Below are positions 8,805 through 18,083 of a stretch of DNA of 64,000 nucleotides, piece by piece. Within the stretch, counting starts at the first letter, position 1, and every line of letters starts with the position of its first letter. The position numbers were made by a program, and so were the translations under genes. The stretch is from contig JAJYBB010000001.1 of assembly GCA_021779195.1 (NCBI GenBank), positions 1 through 64,000 of the forward strand, written 5' to 3'. The stretch is from Bacteroidota bacterium (GTDB taxonomy: Bacteria; Bacteroidota; Bacteroidia; Bacteroidales; Paludibacteraceae). The notes beneath the pieces were generated by a model, which saw only the letters and a list, made by a program, of their open reading frames with translations, was not told the DNA's origin and made no database searches.

Positions 8805-9734
8805 TCACACTTCATTATTTTGCAAGGCATTCAAATTACTTTTGAACTTTTGGTAACCGGCACGATGAATGGCTGAATGTTGAAAAAATTGACGATACTG
8901 TTCTTCGGTAAGTTGAAACCAACTTTCGTAATCGAAGGACAGGATTGTGGGCTGAACCGAAAATTCGGAATGCTGACTTGGTTTGGATTTCTTTCGGTTC
9001 CAAGGGCAAACATCACCGCAGATATCACACCCGTAAACATAATTAGAAAGTTGTGCATGAAATACATCAGGTATTTCAATCTTACTTTCGATGGTTAAAT
9101 AGGAAATACAACGTCGTGCATCTAAACCCACTCCATCCAAAGCTTTTGTCGGGCAGGCTTCGAGGCATAAAGAACACGATCCGCAACGGGATTTCATGGG
9201 GACATCATAGTCGGCTTCGATATTAAGCATCAAAACACCTATGAAACAAAAAGAACCAAATTCAGGATGAATCAATTGCATATTTTTACCTATCCATCCT
9301 AATCCGGCGCGTTCAGCCCATCGTCTTTCCAATACAGGTGCCGAATCGACAAAACTATGTTGCAACTTGCCGTTCACACAGTCAGATCCGTAATATTCAA
9401 TGAGTTTTTGCTCCAACTCAACCAGTTTTGTCTTCATTACCCAATGATAATCCAATGTTGGATATGCATATTTCGCAATTTTGGGAGCTGTTTTGGGTTG
9501 TAAACTTACAGGAAAGTAATTCATTAAAACCACGATTACCGATTGGCATCCTGACACCAAAACGCGTGGATCGATGCGTTTTTCGAAGTTCCGTTCTAAA
9601 TAGTGCATTTCTCCATGTTTACCCTGATCGAGCCAGGCACGAAAAAATACGGCATCATCGCTTAAAGCTTCGGCTTTGGCAATTCCACACGCATCAAACC
9701 CCAACGAAAGCGCAGTTTGTTTTATGAAGTTCAT
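8805..9734 (-). CDS. queG: tRNA epoxyqueuosine(34) reductase
   Basis: 309-aa QueG, the cobalamin- and 4Fe-4S-dependent enzyme that reduces epoxyqueuosine to queuosine in tRNA. The candidate catalytic Asp130 is in FVDSAPVLERRWAERAG. A first cluster is CGSCSLCLEAC (Cys184, 187, 190, 194), and a second is formed by Cys236, 239 and 243 with Cys209. The C-terminal helical repeat part of longer members is short. It is the last gene of a leftward series, 36 bases after the thioredoxin-fold lipoprotein gene. Confidence 0.95.
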   Translation of the reverse strand: MNFIKQTALSLGFDACGIAKAEALSDDAVFFRAWLDQGKHGEMHYLERNFEKRIDPRVLVSGCQSVIVVLMNYFPVSLQPKTAPKIAKYAYPTLDYHWVMKTKLVELEQKLIEYYGSDCVNGKLQHSFVDSAPVLERRWAERAGLGWIGKNMQLIHPEFGSFCFIGVLMLNIEADYDVPMKSRCGSCSLCLEACPTKALDGVGLDARRCISYLTIESKIEIPDVFHAQLSNYVYGCDICGDVCPWNRKKSKPSQHSEFSVQPTILSFDYESWFQLTEEQYRQFFQHSAIHRAGYQKFKSNLNALQNNEV

Positions 9735-9770
9735 CTTGACACGTATATGCTATCAAAACATGAAACCCGA

Positions 9771-10916
9771 TTACAAATCTTTTTGAATCTTCCTTGCCAA
9801 TTCATCAAACTTGAGATTGCGATCTGTAATTGTTCCCTGCCTATTCATTAAAAAATTAGTGGGAATGTCGGACACATTATAAGAAGATACATACCGGGTG
9901 TTGGGTCCGTTTTCATCACGCACGCAGACCCAAGGGATGTTTTTTGTAGATTGTTCCCAAACAATTTTATGCTGATCAAGTGAAATCTGGTAAATTTCCA
10001 ACCCACGTGAATGATACTTATTGTACAAATCGCGCAATGAAAAAGTATAATCAACACTGTTATCGCTATCGTAAGCCGAAAAATCAATCAGCACCACTTT
10101 GCCCTGTAATTCGGATAGTTTTCTCACTTTACCGTTCCTATCTGGTAACGCAATGTCAATATATCCGATGTTCGATCGCTGTTCAGCCCTTCGCATGGCT
10201 TCTTTAGCTTTATTTTCACGATCTACGTTAATAGCATCCATCACTAAACCATAAATATTTTTGCTGCGGATGTAGTCGGGCATAAATGCATTATATGCCG
10301 TTGCCACAGCAGCGCAAAACGGACGGTCTTCATTTACGTAAGGCGAAAACACATAACTGTTGTTCAATTTTTGATAAACGGCAAAATAAGCTGCCGAAGA
10401 ACGTGGATTCTGCAAAATCAGCTTCTTTGCCATATCTTTATGAATCTGAATCAGAGAATCAATTTCTTGAATTTTGGCATTTCGTTCCGTGGCGTTCAAC
10501 TCATTATTCAGTTCATCAACACGCGTTTGAATATTTAAAATCGATTTCCGCAATTGCTGAATTTGTAACGAAGAAGCTGATCCGGTAACCGTGTAATTAA
10601 TTGTGAAATCGTTATTTTGAGTATCAATACTGAGGTGTTCACAGGAATCAACCGCAAAAGTAATTCTTTTATTTGTGCCTAAACGCAAGTCGTAAAAATC
10701 GGGGTATGCCGGTCGTGGCGCTTTAAAGCTATATCTACCATCTGCATTAAGTTTAACAGAGTCGAGTGTTTTGGTTTTCATCAATCCCACATGTTCGAGA
10801 TACAACTTCTCTCCGGCAGCATCTTTTACAACTCCACTCACTTCAAAACGATCGTTGCGATGGCAAGCAGTAACAAGAAGCCCAAAAATTGACAAAAACA
10901 ATAATGACTTTTTCAT
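9771..10916 (-). CDS. DUF4369 / thioredoxin-fold lipoprotein lacking CXXC
   Basis: 381-aa predicted lipoprotein. The start at 10916 gives MKKSLLFLSIFGLLVTAC, a clean lipobox signal; an upstream in-frame start nine codons earlier would spoil it. Residues about 25-115 match DUF4369. A coiled helical stretch follows, and about 245-375 is a TlpA/AhpC-like thioredoxin fold (GKVVLIDFSAYD, then DIPTNFLMNRQG with the cis-proline segment). Where active redoxins have WCxxC the sequence is SAYDSDNS, so no redox cysteine pair is present. Likely exported to the periplasmic face; function unknown. Neighbours are purE and queG. Confidence 0.85.
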   Translation of the reverse strand: MKKSLLFLSIFGLLVTACHRNDRFEVSGVVKDAAGEKLYLEHVGLMKTKTLDSVKLNADGRYSFKAPRPAYPDFYDLRLGTNKRITFAVDSCEHLSIDTQNNDFTINYTVTGSASSLQIQQLRKSILNIQTRVDELNNELNATERNAKIQEIDSLIQIHKDMAKKLILQNPRSSAAYFAVYQKLNNSYVFSPYVNEDRPFCAAVATAYNAFMPDYIRSKNIYGLVMDAINVDRENKAKEAMRRAEQRSNIGYIDIALPDRNGKVRKLSELQGKVVLIDFSAYDSDNSVDYTFSLRDLYNKYHSRGLEIYQISLDQHKIVWEQSTKNIPWVCVRDENGPNTRYVSSYNVSDIPTNFLMNRQGTITDRNLKFDELARKIQKDL

Positions 10917-11051
10917 AAAATATTGATCAGAAAACAATTTCAAATAAAAATAGACATTTCAAATGTTGAAAAAAAATTAGTCTGATTCGAAAGATTCAAA
11001 TACTAAAATTTTAATGTTGCGATCATAAAATTATTATCAAACCAACCCGTT

Positions 11052-11558
11052 TTAATTCGTTTTATACGGATAACTGATTTTTGATAATTCATCATTTGCT
11101 TCAACAATTTTTATCTTCAAGTTTTCTTTGTACTGAGCTAATTTCTGTTGAAGAGACTCATCCCCAAGCGCTAACATTTGAACAGCTAAAATTGCTGCAT
11201 TTAGCGAAGCATTAATGCCAACCGTTGCAACCGGAATGCCGGGGGGCATTTGCACGATAGCCAGCAAAGCATCCATACCATCCAAAGATGCATTAATGGG
11301 CACACCAATCACGGGAACGGTGGTCATCGACGCAATTACACCGGGTAAATGAGCTGCCATTCCTGCCGCTGCAATAATTACGCGAATACCATTGTTACGG
11401 GCATTCACAGCATATTTTTCAACTTCTTTTGGAGTACGATGGGCTGAAAGCGCATTGACCTCGAAAGGAATTTCGAAGTCATTCAGCAGTTCTGCGGCTT
11501 TTTTCATAACAGGCATATCAGAAGTGCTGCCCATGATAATACTAACAATTGGTTTCAT
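11052..11558 (-). CDS. purE: 5-(carboxyamino)imidazole ribonucleotide mutase
   Basis: 168-aa class I PurE, which moves the carboxylate of N5-CAIR to C4 to make CAIR in purine synthesis (cytosol). The substrate loop GSTSDMP is at residues 10-16, the catalytic His40 is in SAHRTP, and the glycine-rich AAAGMAAHLPGV segment is at about 76-87. Length is typical. It follows gcvH on the same strand after a hairpin; no purK is visible here. Confidence 0.95.
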   Translation of the reverse strand: MKPIVSIIMGSTSDMPVMKKAAELLNDFEIPFEVNALSAHRTPKEVEKYAVNARNNGIRVIIAAAGMAAHLPGVIASMTTVPVIGVPINASLDGMDALLAIVQMPPGIPVATVGINASLNAAILAVQMLALGDESLQQKLAQYKENLKIKIVEANDELSKISYPYKTN

Positions 11559-11589
11559 TTCAAAAAGATTGAATTTTAGTTTATCAAAC

Positions 11590-11635
11590 GACTTCTAATG
11601 CTTTGCAAAAATTCAATAAACCGGCATTAGAAGTC
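11590..11635 (-). terminator. Hairpin between gcvH and purE
   Basis: GACTTCTAATGC and GCATTAGAAGTC make a perfect 12-bp stem around a 22-base loop. It starts 22 bases after the gcvH stop. The run of T expected for intrinsic termination is weak (GTTTGATAAACT), so it may act as a processing or attenuating structure instead. Confidence 0.5.
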
Positions 11636-11656
11636 TGAGTAATTTATGAAAAATGG

Positions 11657-12034
11657 CTATCCGATCAACGATTCGTATTCGGCTGATGATAACAGGGTGT
11701 CCAACTGAGCCATATCTGCAACCGACATTTTAATCATCCAGCCAGTACCATACGGATCGTCGTTTACCGATTCAGGCGTATTTCCCAATTCTTCGTTAAA
11801 TTCTAAGATTTCGCCATCGACGGGTAAATATAAATCAGACACGGTTTTAACGGCTTCAACTGTTCCAAAAACATCTCCGGCAGATAAATTTTGTCCGATT
11901 GTTTCAACTTCGACATATACAATTTCGCCCAATTCACTTTGAGCAAAATCAGTGATTCCTACATAAGCTATTTCGCCTTCAAAGCGAATCCATTCATGTT
12001 CCTTCGTGTACTTTAAGTTTGCAGGTGCATTCAT
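11657..12034 (-). CDS. gcvH: Glycine cleavage system H protein
   Basis: 125-aa lipoyl carrier that shuttles the aminomethyl group between the P, T and L proteins of glycine cleavage. The lipoylation lysine is Lys63 in GTVEAVKTVSDLYLPVDGE. The family opening KYTKEHEWIRFEG is at residues 8-20. Length is typical. The other glycine cleavage genes are not in the window, which is common in Bacteroidota. It is followed by purE on the same strand. Confidence 0.96.
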   Translation of the reverse strand: MNAPANLKYTKEHEWIRFEGEIAYVGITDFAQSELGEIVYVEVETIGQNLSAGDVFGTVEAVKTVSDLYLPVDGEILEFNEELGNTPESVNDDPYGTGWMIKMSVADMAQLDTLLSSAEYESLIG

Positions 12035-12186
12035 AATTTTTTTTTGTTTTATGTTAGTGTTGAGTTATGCAAATAAATTATTTTTCAATGAGTTATAATT
12101 GTTAGATTCATTTCAAACTTTCTAATGGAATCGAAATAAATATTCTGTCTCGATTGAAATTATTAAATTTAAGATTAATTAAATCT

Positions 12187-13296
12187 TCAATATTTTTGTT
12201 TTAGTCGGACTTGGCATAATACAGGATAATGATCGGAATAATTCACTTTGTCAGCTTTATATTTTATCGGTTCAAAAGCCGTAGAATCATACAAAACATA
12301 ATCGATACGGAATTTATAATAACCTTCGTGATAAGTCCAGCCCAAACCTGTTCCCATTTGCTGAAAAGCATCACAAAGATTTCCTTTCATTTTCGTATAA
12401 GCATAAGATGTAGGGACATCATTAAAATCACCACAAACCAGCACTTTATAAGGTGAATGTCGAATGGTATCAGCAACAACATCGGCTTGGGAAGCCCTGA
12501 GTTTATATGCCAGTCCCAATTTTTGTGTAAAATGCAGTGTTATTCCGGTCAGATTATCGGCATCAAATTTATTTTTAAGTTGAAATGGCATAGCTTTATC
12601 GTTTTCCGTAATTCGGTTTGATTCTAAATGATTGTTGACCAAGCGGATCGTTTCACCTTGTATAACTAAATCGGAATAAATTGATCCGTTGACAAAGGAA
12701 CTATAATGAATTTGCTTCCGATTGATAATGGGAAATTTTGAAAAAGTAGCAATGCCATAAAATTTCGATTTTACCTCGCGCATATAGCAAATATGTTTGT
12801 AAGGATATTTTCTAAAAGTGCGAAGCATATCGGCATGTGTCTGGTAAATATTTTTTTTACTTACCATAAATTCCTGCAAACAAACAATATCAGCATCGGA
12901 ATTGACGATGTATTGTAACACTTTATTGGGATTATTTTTGGTATTTTTCACTAACTTTCCACTCATCATGGTATTATATGTGAGTATGTTTATAGGCTTT
13001 CGATCCATTAAATCCGGTGTTTTGCCCAAATGAATAGGGAATGTTTCGCTAACCAACGCCGAAGATAATAACAATACACTTAACGACAGCAAGAAAAGCC
13101 ATTTACGCGCAATTAACCAAAATAAAACAAATCCGATATTTAAAAGAATTACATAAGGATAAAACAAAGAGAAATAGGCGGGAAATAAAATTTTCTCGGG
13201 ACTAATGATGCTACCTATCCAAGTGAATCCCATCAAACTGACAGCTACAACATTGAATATTAGCATGATTCCTTTTAACACTGTTTTACCAAACAT
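12187..13296 (-). CDS. Endonuclease/exonuclease/phosphatase family membrane protein
   Basis: 369-aa protein with three hydrophobic segments in the first 85 residues, followed by a catalytic DNase I-like domain on the far side of the membrane. The domain carries the INILTYNTM opening, CLQEFM with the metal-binding Glu, VCGDFNDVP, and the closing SDHYPVL with catalytic Asp-His. Family members cleave nucleic acids or phosphodiesters of small molecules; the substrate is not deducible. It is the third gene in a leftward set with two rhomboid proteases (33-base gap). Confidence 0.88.
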   Translation of the reverse strand: MFGKTVLKGIMLIFNVVAVSLMGFTWIGSIISPEKILFPAYFSLFYPYVILLNIGFVLFWLIARKWLFLLSLSVLLLSSALVSETFPIHLGKTPDLMDRKPINILTYNTMMSGKLVKNTKNNPNKVLQYIVNSDADIVCLQEFMVSKKNIYQTHADMLRTFRKYPYKHICYMREVKSKFYGIATFSKFPIINRKQIHYSSFVNGSIYSDLVIQGETIRLVNNHLESNRITENDKAMPFQLKNKFDADNLTGITLHFTQKLGLAYKLRASQADVVADTIRHSPYKVLVCGDFNDVPTSYAYTKMKGNLCDAFQQMGTGLGWTYHEGYYKFRIDYVLYDSTAFEPIKYKADKVNYSDHYPVLCQVRLKQKY

Positions 13297-13329
13297 AATG
13301 CTTTCACTGAGAGAAAATACTGCTATAAT

Positions 13330-14220
13330 CTATTTTTTATTCCCTTGATCGAATAACCGTTTTTTTTCGTCGGAAGACAAACTTTCATAACCGGAACTTT
13401 TAATTTTATCAAGAATACGGTCAATATCTGTGATATTTCGAGCTTTATTCATGTTGAATTCAGCATCAGTCATGGGTTTAGATTTGGCATAAGGATTTGA
13501 TTTAACATGCATTTTAGGTCTGTGAAATAAATCGGAAATTCTGTCTAAAAAACGATTCAAGCCAGAAGTCATGTCCTTTCCTTGTTGCAAAGATAGAAAA
13601 AATAAATAACCTGTCAAAGCTCCGCCCAGATGTGCAATTTCGCCACCGCCATTATTTGATGTAACGCCAAAAAGACTTGTAAGCACCACAAATACAGCAA
13701 TAAATTTCAGTTTTATTCCTCCTAAAAACAACAATTGCAATTCCATATTGGGTGAACGAAAAGCAGTTGCAACAATGATTGCCATAATTGAGCCCGAAGC
13801 TCCCATTAAAATGCTGCTGTGAAGCTCAGGTGCAAAATAGGGAAACAAGTTATAAGCTGCAACATAAAACAAGGCTCCTGCCAATCCTCCAATCAGATAC
13901 AATCCTACTAATTGCTTCTCGGAAAAATACATGAGGAAAATTTTCCCGAACCAAAAAAAAGTCAGCATATTAAAAAAGAAATGCCAAACACCCTCATGCA
14001 AAAACATGTAGGTTATTGGTGTCCAAAATCGTTGCCCCAACATTGTCAAATCGGAAGGAATAGCCAAATATGTCAGCAGAAAGTTACCAGAAAAATTAAA
14101 CAGGATAAAAATAATAAGCAACAATTTGACTAAAATAAAGACAGCCGTATTGATGTAAATCAATTTTATAAGTGAACTTCCATGACGAAATGTAAGTCGA
14201 ATATTTTCAAAAATGTCCAT
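13330..14220 (-). CDS. Rhomboid family intramembrane serine protease (second of pair)
   Basis: 296-aa protein with about six transmembrane segments. The catalytic serine is in MGASGSIMAI (about residue 142) and the paired histidine in IAHLGGALTG (about residue 198). The HEGVWHFFFNMLTFFWFG helix supplies the oxyanion His/Asn. A polar C-terminal tail of about 75 residues ends in a helical SSDEKKRLFDQ segment. It lies 20 bases after a second rhomboid gene, suggesting duplication and co-expression. Substrates are unknown. Confidence 0.93.
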   Translation of the reverse strand: MDIFENIRLTFRHGSSLIKLIYINTAVFILVKLLLIIFILFNFSGNFLLTYLAIPSDLTMLGQRFWTPITYMFLHEGVWHFFFNMLTFFWFGKIFLMYFSEKQLVGLYLIGGLAGALFYVAAYNLFPYFAPELHSSILMGASGSIMAIIVATAFRSPNMELQLLFLGGIKLKFIAVFVVLTSLFGVTSNNGGGEIAHLGGALTGYLFFLSLQQGKDMTSGLNRFLDRISDLFHRPKMHVKSNPYAKSKPMTDAEFNMNKARNITDIDRILDKIKSSGYESLSSDEKKRLFDQGNKK

Positions 14221-14240
14221 GATTTTAAATAATCAAAAAA

Positions 14241-15032
14241 TTATCTATAATTTCTTTTTTTCCAGTAAAGTATAAGAATAGCACCAAATAGCATTCCTCC
14301 CAAATGGGCAAAATGTGCAACATTGTCGCCAGAAAATTGCACAACACCCATAAACAACTCTGCAACACCGTAAAGCGCAACAAAAATACGTGCTTTAATA
14401 GGAATCGGAAAGAAAAGAAGCATAAGTCTTGCTTCAGGAAAAAGCCATCCAAAAGCGAGTAACAAGCCAAAAACTGACCCTGAAGCACCAATTGTAACCG
14501 GTAAATTCATAAACATCTGTTTCAACTCAATTAATCCTGGTGCATCAAAAGCGGACAAATTGTTGATTTTGAAATATTGCTCTAAAACAGACTGATAAGG
14601 CAATAAACTTTCACCCGAATTTGCAGCAATTGCATTACCAATAGCTGAAAATATATGTTGATATTCAATAGACCAAAATACTTCCTGAATCAGCCCTGCA
14701 CCCACGCCGGTTACTAAATAATAAAACAAAAATCGTTTAGTCCCCCACAATTGTTCCAATACACCACCAAACATGTAAAGGGCAAACATATTGAAAAATA
14801 TATGGTTAAAACTTCCATGCATAAACATATAAGTGATCAACTGTGCCGGATTAAATTTAGATGCACTCCAATAATGAAGACCTAAAATATCGGTCAAATC
14901 AATATTCAATCCCCAACGATTGAATATACCGGGTGTAACCAAAGTAGCTAACCACAAAATTATGTTTATGGCAATTATGTTTTTAACAACCGGAGGAATG
15001 GAAGATAGAAATGAATTTCGGTTTGAGTTCAT
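14241..15032 (-). CDS. Rhomboid family intramembrane serine protease (first of pair)
   Basis: 263-aa membrane protease. The serine is in IGASGSVFGLLLAFG (about residue 184) and the histidine in FAHLGGMLFG (about residue 244). The oxyanion helix is MHGSFNHIFFNMFALYMFG. A loop of about 50 residues separates the middle helices (HIFSAIGNAIAANSG to LIELKQMFMN). The next gene downstream is another rhomboid. It is led by a -7 box about 155 bases upstream. Confidence 0.93.
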   Translation of the reverse strand: MNSNRNSFLSSIPPVVKNIIAINIILWLATLVTPGIFNRWGLNIDLTDILGLHYWSASKFNPAQLITYMFMHGSFNHIFFNMFALYMFGGVLEQLWGTKRFLFYYLVTGVGAGLIQEVFWSIEYQHIFSAIGNAIAANSGESLLPYQSVLEQYFKINNLSAFDAPGLIELKQMFMNLPVTIGASGSVFGLLLAFGWLFPEARLMLLFFPIPIKARIFVALYGVAELFMGVVQFSGDNVAHFAHLGGMLFGAILILYWKKRNYR

Positions 15033-15186
15033 GAATTTATCGAAAGAAAAAATTGAAATTTAAAAAAATATGTTGTTTAAAAAGCAGTCAAAATCAAGAC
15101 AACCGATCTGCAAAAATTAATAAAATGCCAATTTAAGCGCAAATGGTAATCGGATAATCCGACCAAAATTCACTGATTTTGATATA

Positions 15187-15194
15187 CAAAAGTA
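15187..15194 (-). promoter_or_regulatory. -7 box of the rhomboid operon
   Basis: TACTTTTG on the minus strand matches TAnnTTTG; it implies a leader of about 150 bases before the first rhomboid gene. Confidence 0.45.
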
Positions 15195-15276
15195 ATGAAA
15201 AATACTTCAAAAATATGTTCTCTAACATATTTTGGGGAAATGTGTAAAAATAATTGATTTTTTTTAATTTAAATGC

Positions 15277-15306
15277 TTGTTTATTATAACTAATCCATTA
15301 CATTTG
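15277..15306 (+). promoter_or_regulatory. Bacteroidota-type promoter of the HU gene
   Basis: A TTG at 15277-15279 and TACATTTG at 15299-15306 are separated by 19 bases, an ideal -33/-7 pair. The promoter lies inside an in-frame upstream extension of the HU reading frame, which is why the later ATG at 15355 is taken as the start. Confidence 0.7.
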
Positions 15307-15354
15307 CAACATCAAAAATTTATGTTTATCGTTTCTAATAAAAATCAAAATCTT

Positions 15355-15627
15355 ATGAACAAAGCAGAATTAATCAATGCTATCGCCGCAGAAGCTGGTC
15401 TTAGCAAAGTAGATGCCAGAAAAGCACTCGATGCAGTTGTTAAAAGTGTGTCTAATGCATTAATTTCAGGTGACAAAGTAGGTTTAATCGGCTTCGGTAC
15501 ATTTTCAGTTGTAGAACGTGTTGCTCGTCCGGGAATCAATCCATCTACAAAACAAGCCATTACAATTCCTGCGAAAAAAGTTGCAAAATTTAAAGCCAGT
15601 GCCGAATTAACAGCAGCTATCAACTAA
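15355..15627 (+). CDS. HU family DNA-binding protein
   Basis: 90-aa histone-like protein that bends and compacts DNA as a dimer. It starts MNKAELINAIAAEAGLSK and contains the arm signature GFGTFSVVERVARPGINPST at about residues 46-65 with the intercalating proline. Length matches canonical HU. The ATG at 15355 is preceded by an A-rich leader and fits the promoter just upstream. Confidence 0.97.
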   Translation: MNKAELINAIAAEAGLSKVDARKALDAVVKSVSNALISGDKVGLIGFGTFSVVERVARPGINPSTKQAITIPAKKVAKFKASAELTAAIN

Positions 15628-15766
15628 GACAGGTTTCTAACACGATTGAAAAAGAAGGAGCAGAAAATAAGATTCATGTTCCTTTTTTTATTGAATTACA
15701 GCCTGAAAATAAACTATAATTTTTCTCTACTATTCTATTCCATCGAAAAGCACCTGCATAAATCTA

Positions 15767-16315
15767 TTAACGTTGATAATAAATTGAATGAGCCACGTCA
15801 TCGGCAACGTCTTTACCTTTCAGCAATTCCACTAAACTTAATGCAAATGGAATAGCCACTCCAGCAGATTTAGCGGTCAAAATATTACCGGTTTGAACAA
15901 TCGTTTTTTCAGATACTTTTGCATCAATCATAAATTTCTCAAATCCAGGATAACAAATAGCTTCAATACCTTTAAGCAATCCCATTTTACCCAATACCGA
16001 AGGTGCTGCACAAATCGCTGCCACAGGAAAGTTCATTTGTACCTTGCTATTAATTAATTCTTTAAGCTCCTTGTGCGCATCTATGTTCGTTGTACCGGGT
16101 AAACCTCCAGGTAAAAAAATCATTCCTACATCTGCAGGTTTAACTTCCGAAAATAAAATATCGGCAATCACGGGTAAGCCATGCGATCCGACAACCATTT
16201 TCTGTTCCGAAATTGAGACTGTTACAACTTCTAAGCCGGCTCTTCTTAGTATGTCTAAAGGAGCTATGGCTTCTATTTCCTCAAAACCTGAGGCTAAAAA
16301 AATATACGTTTTCAT
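15767..16315 (-). CDS. DJ-1/PfpI family protein
   Basis: 182-aa protein of the DJ-1 (YajL/ThiJ) subgroup, annotated as protein or nucleotide deglycase and glyoxalase III; the true substrate is debated. The nucleophile cysteine is in VAAICAAPSVLGK (about residue 104), and the conserved acidic residue is in ASGFEEIEAIAP (about 16). The start at 16315 (MKTYIFLASGFEE) is the usual family start; an upstream in-frame start would add 27 hydrophobic residues that do not belong. It stands alone. Confidence 0.92.
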   Translation of the reverse strand: MKTYIFLASGFEEIEAIAPLDILRRAGLEVVTVSISEQKMVVGSHGLPVIADILFSEVKPADVGMIFLPGGLPGTTNIDAHKELKELINSKVQMNFPVAAICAAPSVLGKMGLLKGIEAICYPGFEKFMIDAKVSEKTIVQTGNILTAKSAGVAIPFALSLVELLKGKDVADDVAHSIYYQR

Positions 16316-16421
16316 TTGTTTGAACTTTAAAACCAAGATAAAAATTAGGGGAAGAGAAATGTTCTGAAAACTTAAGATTAAAAGTATAACAATCAAAACT
16401 TGAAAAATATTTCCATCACAC

Positions 16422-17249
16422 TTATTTTAACCTAAAATTATAGGTAATTGAGCCTGTTGCTATTCCATTTCCAGATGAAAATCGGGTTCTTGAAGCAGCT
16501 GAAAGGGCCGCATTTCGCATATCTGCATCAGGTATGTTGGTAGGTGAACCAATTGAACTACTGACAACTCGTCCCAATTCATCTACTCTTATATTAACGG
16601 TTATGCAACCTTCAATATCTTTATTGTAATAAGGAGTAGATATGGCACCTTCAAGTGTACGACCGGTTAAAGACCACGAATGTCCTCCTGAAAAACCGTT
16701 TCCTAAGGGATTTCCTTGATGACCCGAGCCTGTTCCAGAACCTGTACCGTTTCCATTGCCGTTACCGGGTGAATTTGAATTGCCGAACAATCCCTTCATG
16801 GTGGAATTGGCTTTATTAATAGCACCTTGTTCTCTTGCTTTTTGTTCGGCAGCTATTCGTTCAGAGTTAATCTGCTGTTGTTTAATAATTTCCTGTTCAT
16901 TTTTTGCTTTTTGCTTCTGCTGTTCCATGTAAACTGATTGTTCATTTTGCCTGATCGACGCATCATGCGTAGACTGTACACTTGTATTTAATGGTTTTGA
17001 AGGAGTTTCAGCGGAAATTGAAGCTGCTTTTAGTTTTGAAATGGCAACGGTCGGCGAACCTGCCAAAGTAGCCGTTGGGATATTTCCACCTCCATCGGGT
17101 GAGTCTCCAAAGCTAACTATTAATCCCTCTTCTTCAGTAGTTTTCATTACCGGAAAAACAACAAACCACAGCATTAAAAAAAGGAGTGTGCTGAAAATTG
17201 CTGAACCGGCAATACCATATAAATTAGCTTTATTCACGCTTAAATTCAT
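16422..17249 (-). CDS. TonB-family energy transducer-like protein
   Basis: 275-aa protein with one N-terminal membrane anchor (GIAGSAIFSTLLFLMLWFVV, about 12-32). A long Gln/Lys/Glu-rich helical spacer runs about 90-155, and a Gly/Asn-rich stretch near 158-185 follows. A C-terminal TonB-like domain ends it (GCITVNIRVDELGRVVSS, then TGSITYNFRLK). TonB proteins pass proton-motive force from ExbB/ExbD to outer-membrane receptors. No exbB or exbD lies in the window. It may instead belong to the broader TonB-like group in gliding or uptake systems. Confidence 0.8.
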   Translation of the reverse strand: MNLSVNKANLYGIAGSAIFSTLLFLMLWFVVFPVMKTTEEEGLIVSFGDSPDGGGNIPTATLAGSPTVAISKLKAASISAETPSKPLNTSVQSTHDASIRQNEQSVYMEQQKQKAKNEQEIIKQQQINSERIAAEQKAREQGAINKANSTMKGLFGNSNSPGNGNGNGTGSGTGSGHQGNPLGNGFSGGHSWSLTGRTLEGAISTPYYNKDIEGCITVNIRVDELGRVVSSSIGSPTNIPDADMRNAALSAASRTRFSSGNGIATGSITYNFRLK

Positions 17250-17369
17250 CTTATATTATTTTCAGAAACAAGAATTTACAAGTATCGTTTTTAAAAAAAT
17301 ATCGCTTTTTGTAAGTTGTCTACAAAAAAAATCGTTGAAAGAAATATCAAATTTCGTACCGTTAATAAA

Positions 17370-18083
17370 TTATTGCAGTTGGGCTTTATATCGCTTTATG
17401 GTTTCTTCCAATCCTAAATACAAAGCATCGGCAATCAAAGCATGCCCGATAGAAACCTCATCCAACCAAGGAATAGAAAAATGAAAATACGCTAAATTAT
17501 TCAAATTCAGGTCATGTCCTGCATTAAGACCCACGCCTAATTTATGAGCCAAAACAGCTGCTTCAACAAAAGGGGCTATTGCAGCTTCGCGATTGACTGC
17601 AAAAGTTGATGCATAAGGCTCCGTGTATAATTCCACTCTGTCAGTACCAGTTTTGGAGGCAAATTCAATGTTTTTTAAATTCGTATCCACAAATATTGAA
17701 ACACGAATGCCTACACTTTGAAAATCGGAAACTGTCTCTTTCAAAAATTCCATATTTTTCTCTACATTCCAACCGGCATTTGAAGTAATGGCATCTGGTG
17801 GATCTGGAACCAATGTTACCTGATGGGGTTTAACTGATTTAACCAATTGAATAAATGCAGGAGAAGGATAACCTTCGATATTGAATTCAGTTCTAAGAAT
17901 AGGACGCAATTGAAACACATCGGCATAACGAATGTGTCGCTCATCAGGGCGTGGATGCACTGTGATACCTTCTGCACCAAAATGTTCGCAGTCTAATGCA
18001 ACCTGGCACACATCGGGAATATTTCCACCTCGAGCATTTCGCAAAGTAGCAATTTTATTGATATTTACACTTAATTTTGTCAT
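17370..18083 (-). CDS. pdxJ: Pyridoxine 5'-phosphate synthase
   Basis: 237-aa PdxJ, a TIM-barrel enzyme that condenses 1-deoxy-D-xylulose 5-phosphate with 3-amino-2-oxopropyl phosphate in DXP-dependent vitamin B6 synthesis. The opening [17 protein letters not shown], the [10 protein letters not shown] phosphate/substrate loop (about 46-55) and [11 protein letters not shown] (about 184-194) are diagnostic. The start at 18083 gives the usual [10 protein letters not shown]. It lies divergent from nadK. Confidence 0.95.
   Translation of the reverse strand: MTKLSVNINKIATLRNARGGNIPDVCQVALDCEHFGAEGITVHPRPDERHIRYADVFQLRPILRTEFNIEGYPSPAFIQLVKSVKPHQVTLVPDPPDAITSNAGWNVEKNMEFLKETVSDFQSVGIRVSIFVDTNLKNIEFASKTGTDRVELYTEPYASTFAVNREAAIAPFVEAAVLAHKLGVGLNAGHDLNLNNLAYFHFSIPWLDEVSIGHALIADALYLGLEETIKRYKAQLQ

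Larger units (their letters stand above)
15033..15354. other. Divergent intergenic region, rhomboid operon / HU gene
   Basis: 322 AT-rich bases between divergent genes. It contains a leftward TACTTTTG box (15194-15187) for the rhomboid set and a rightward TTG/TAcaTTTG promoter (15277-15306) for the HU gene. Nothing else was recognised. Confidence 0.6.
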
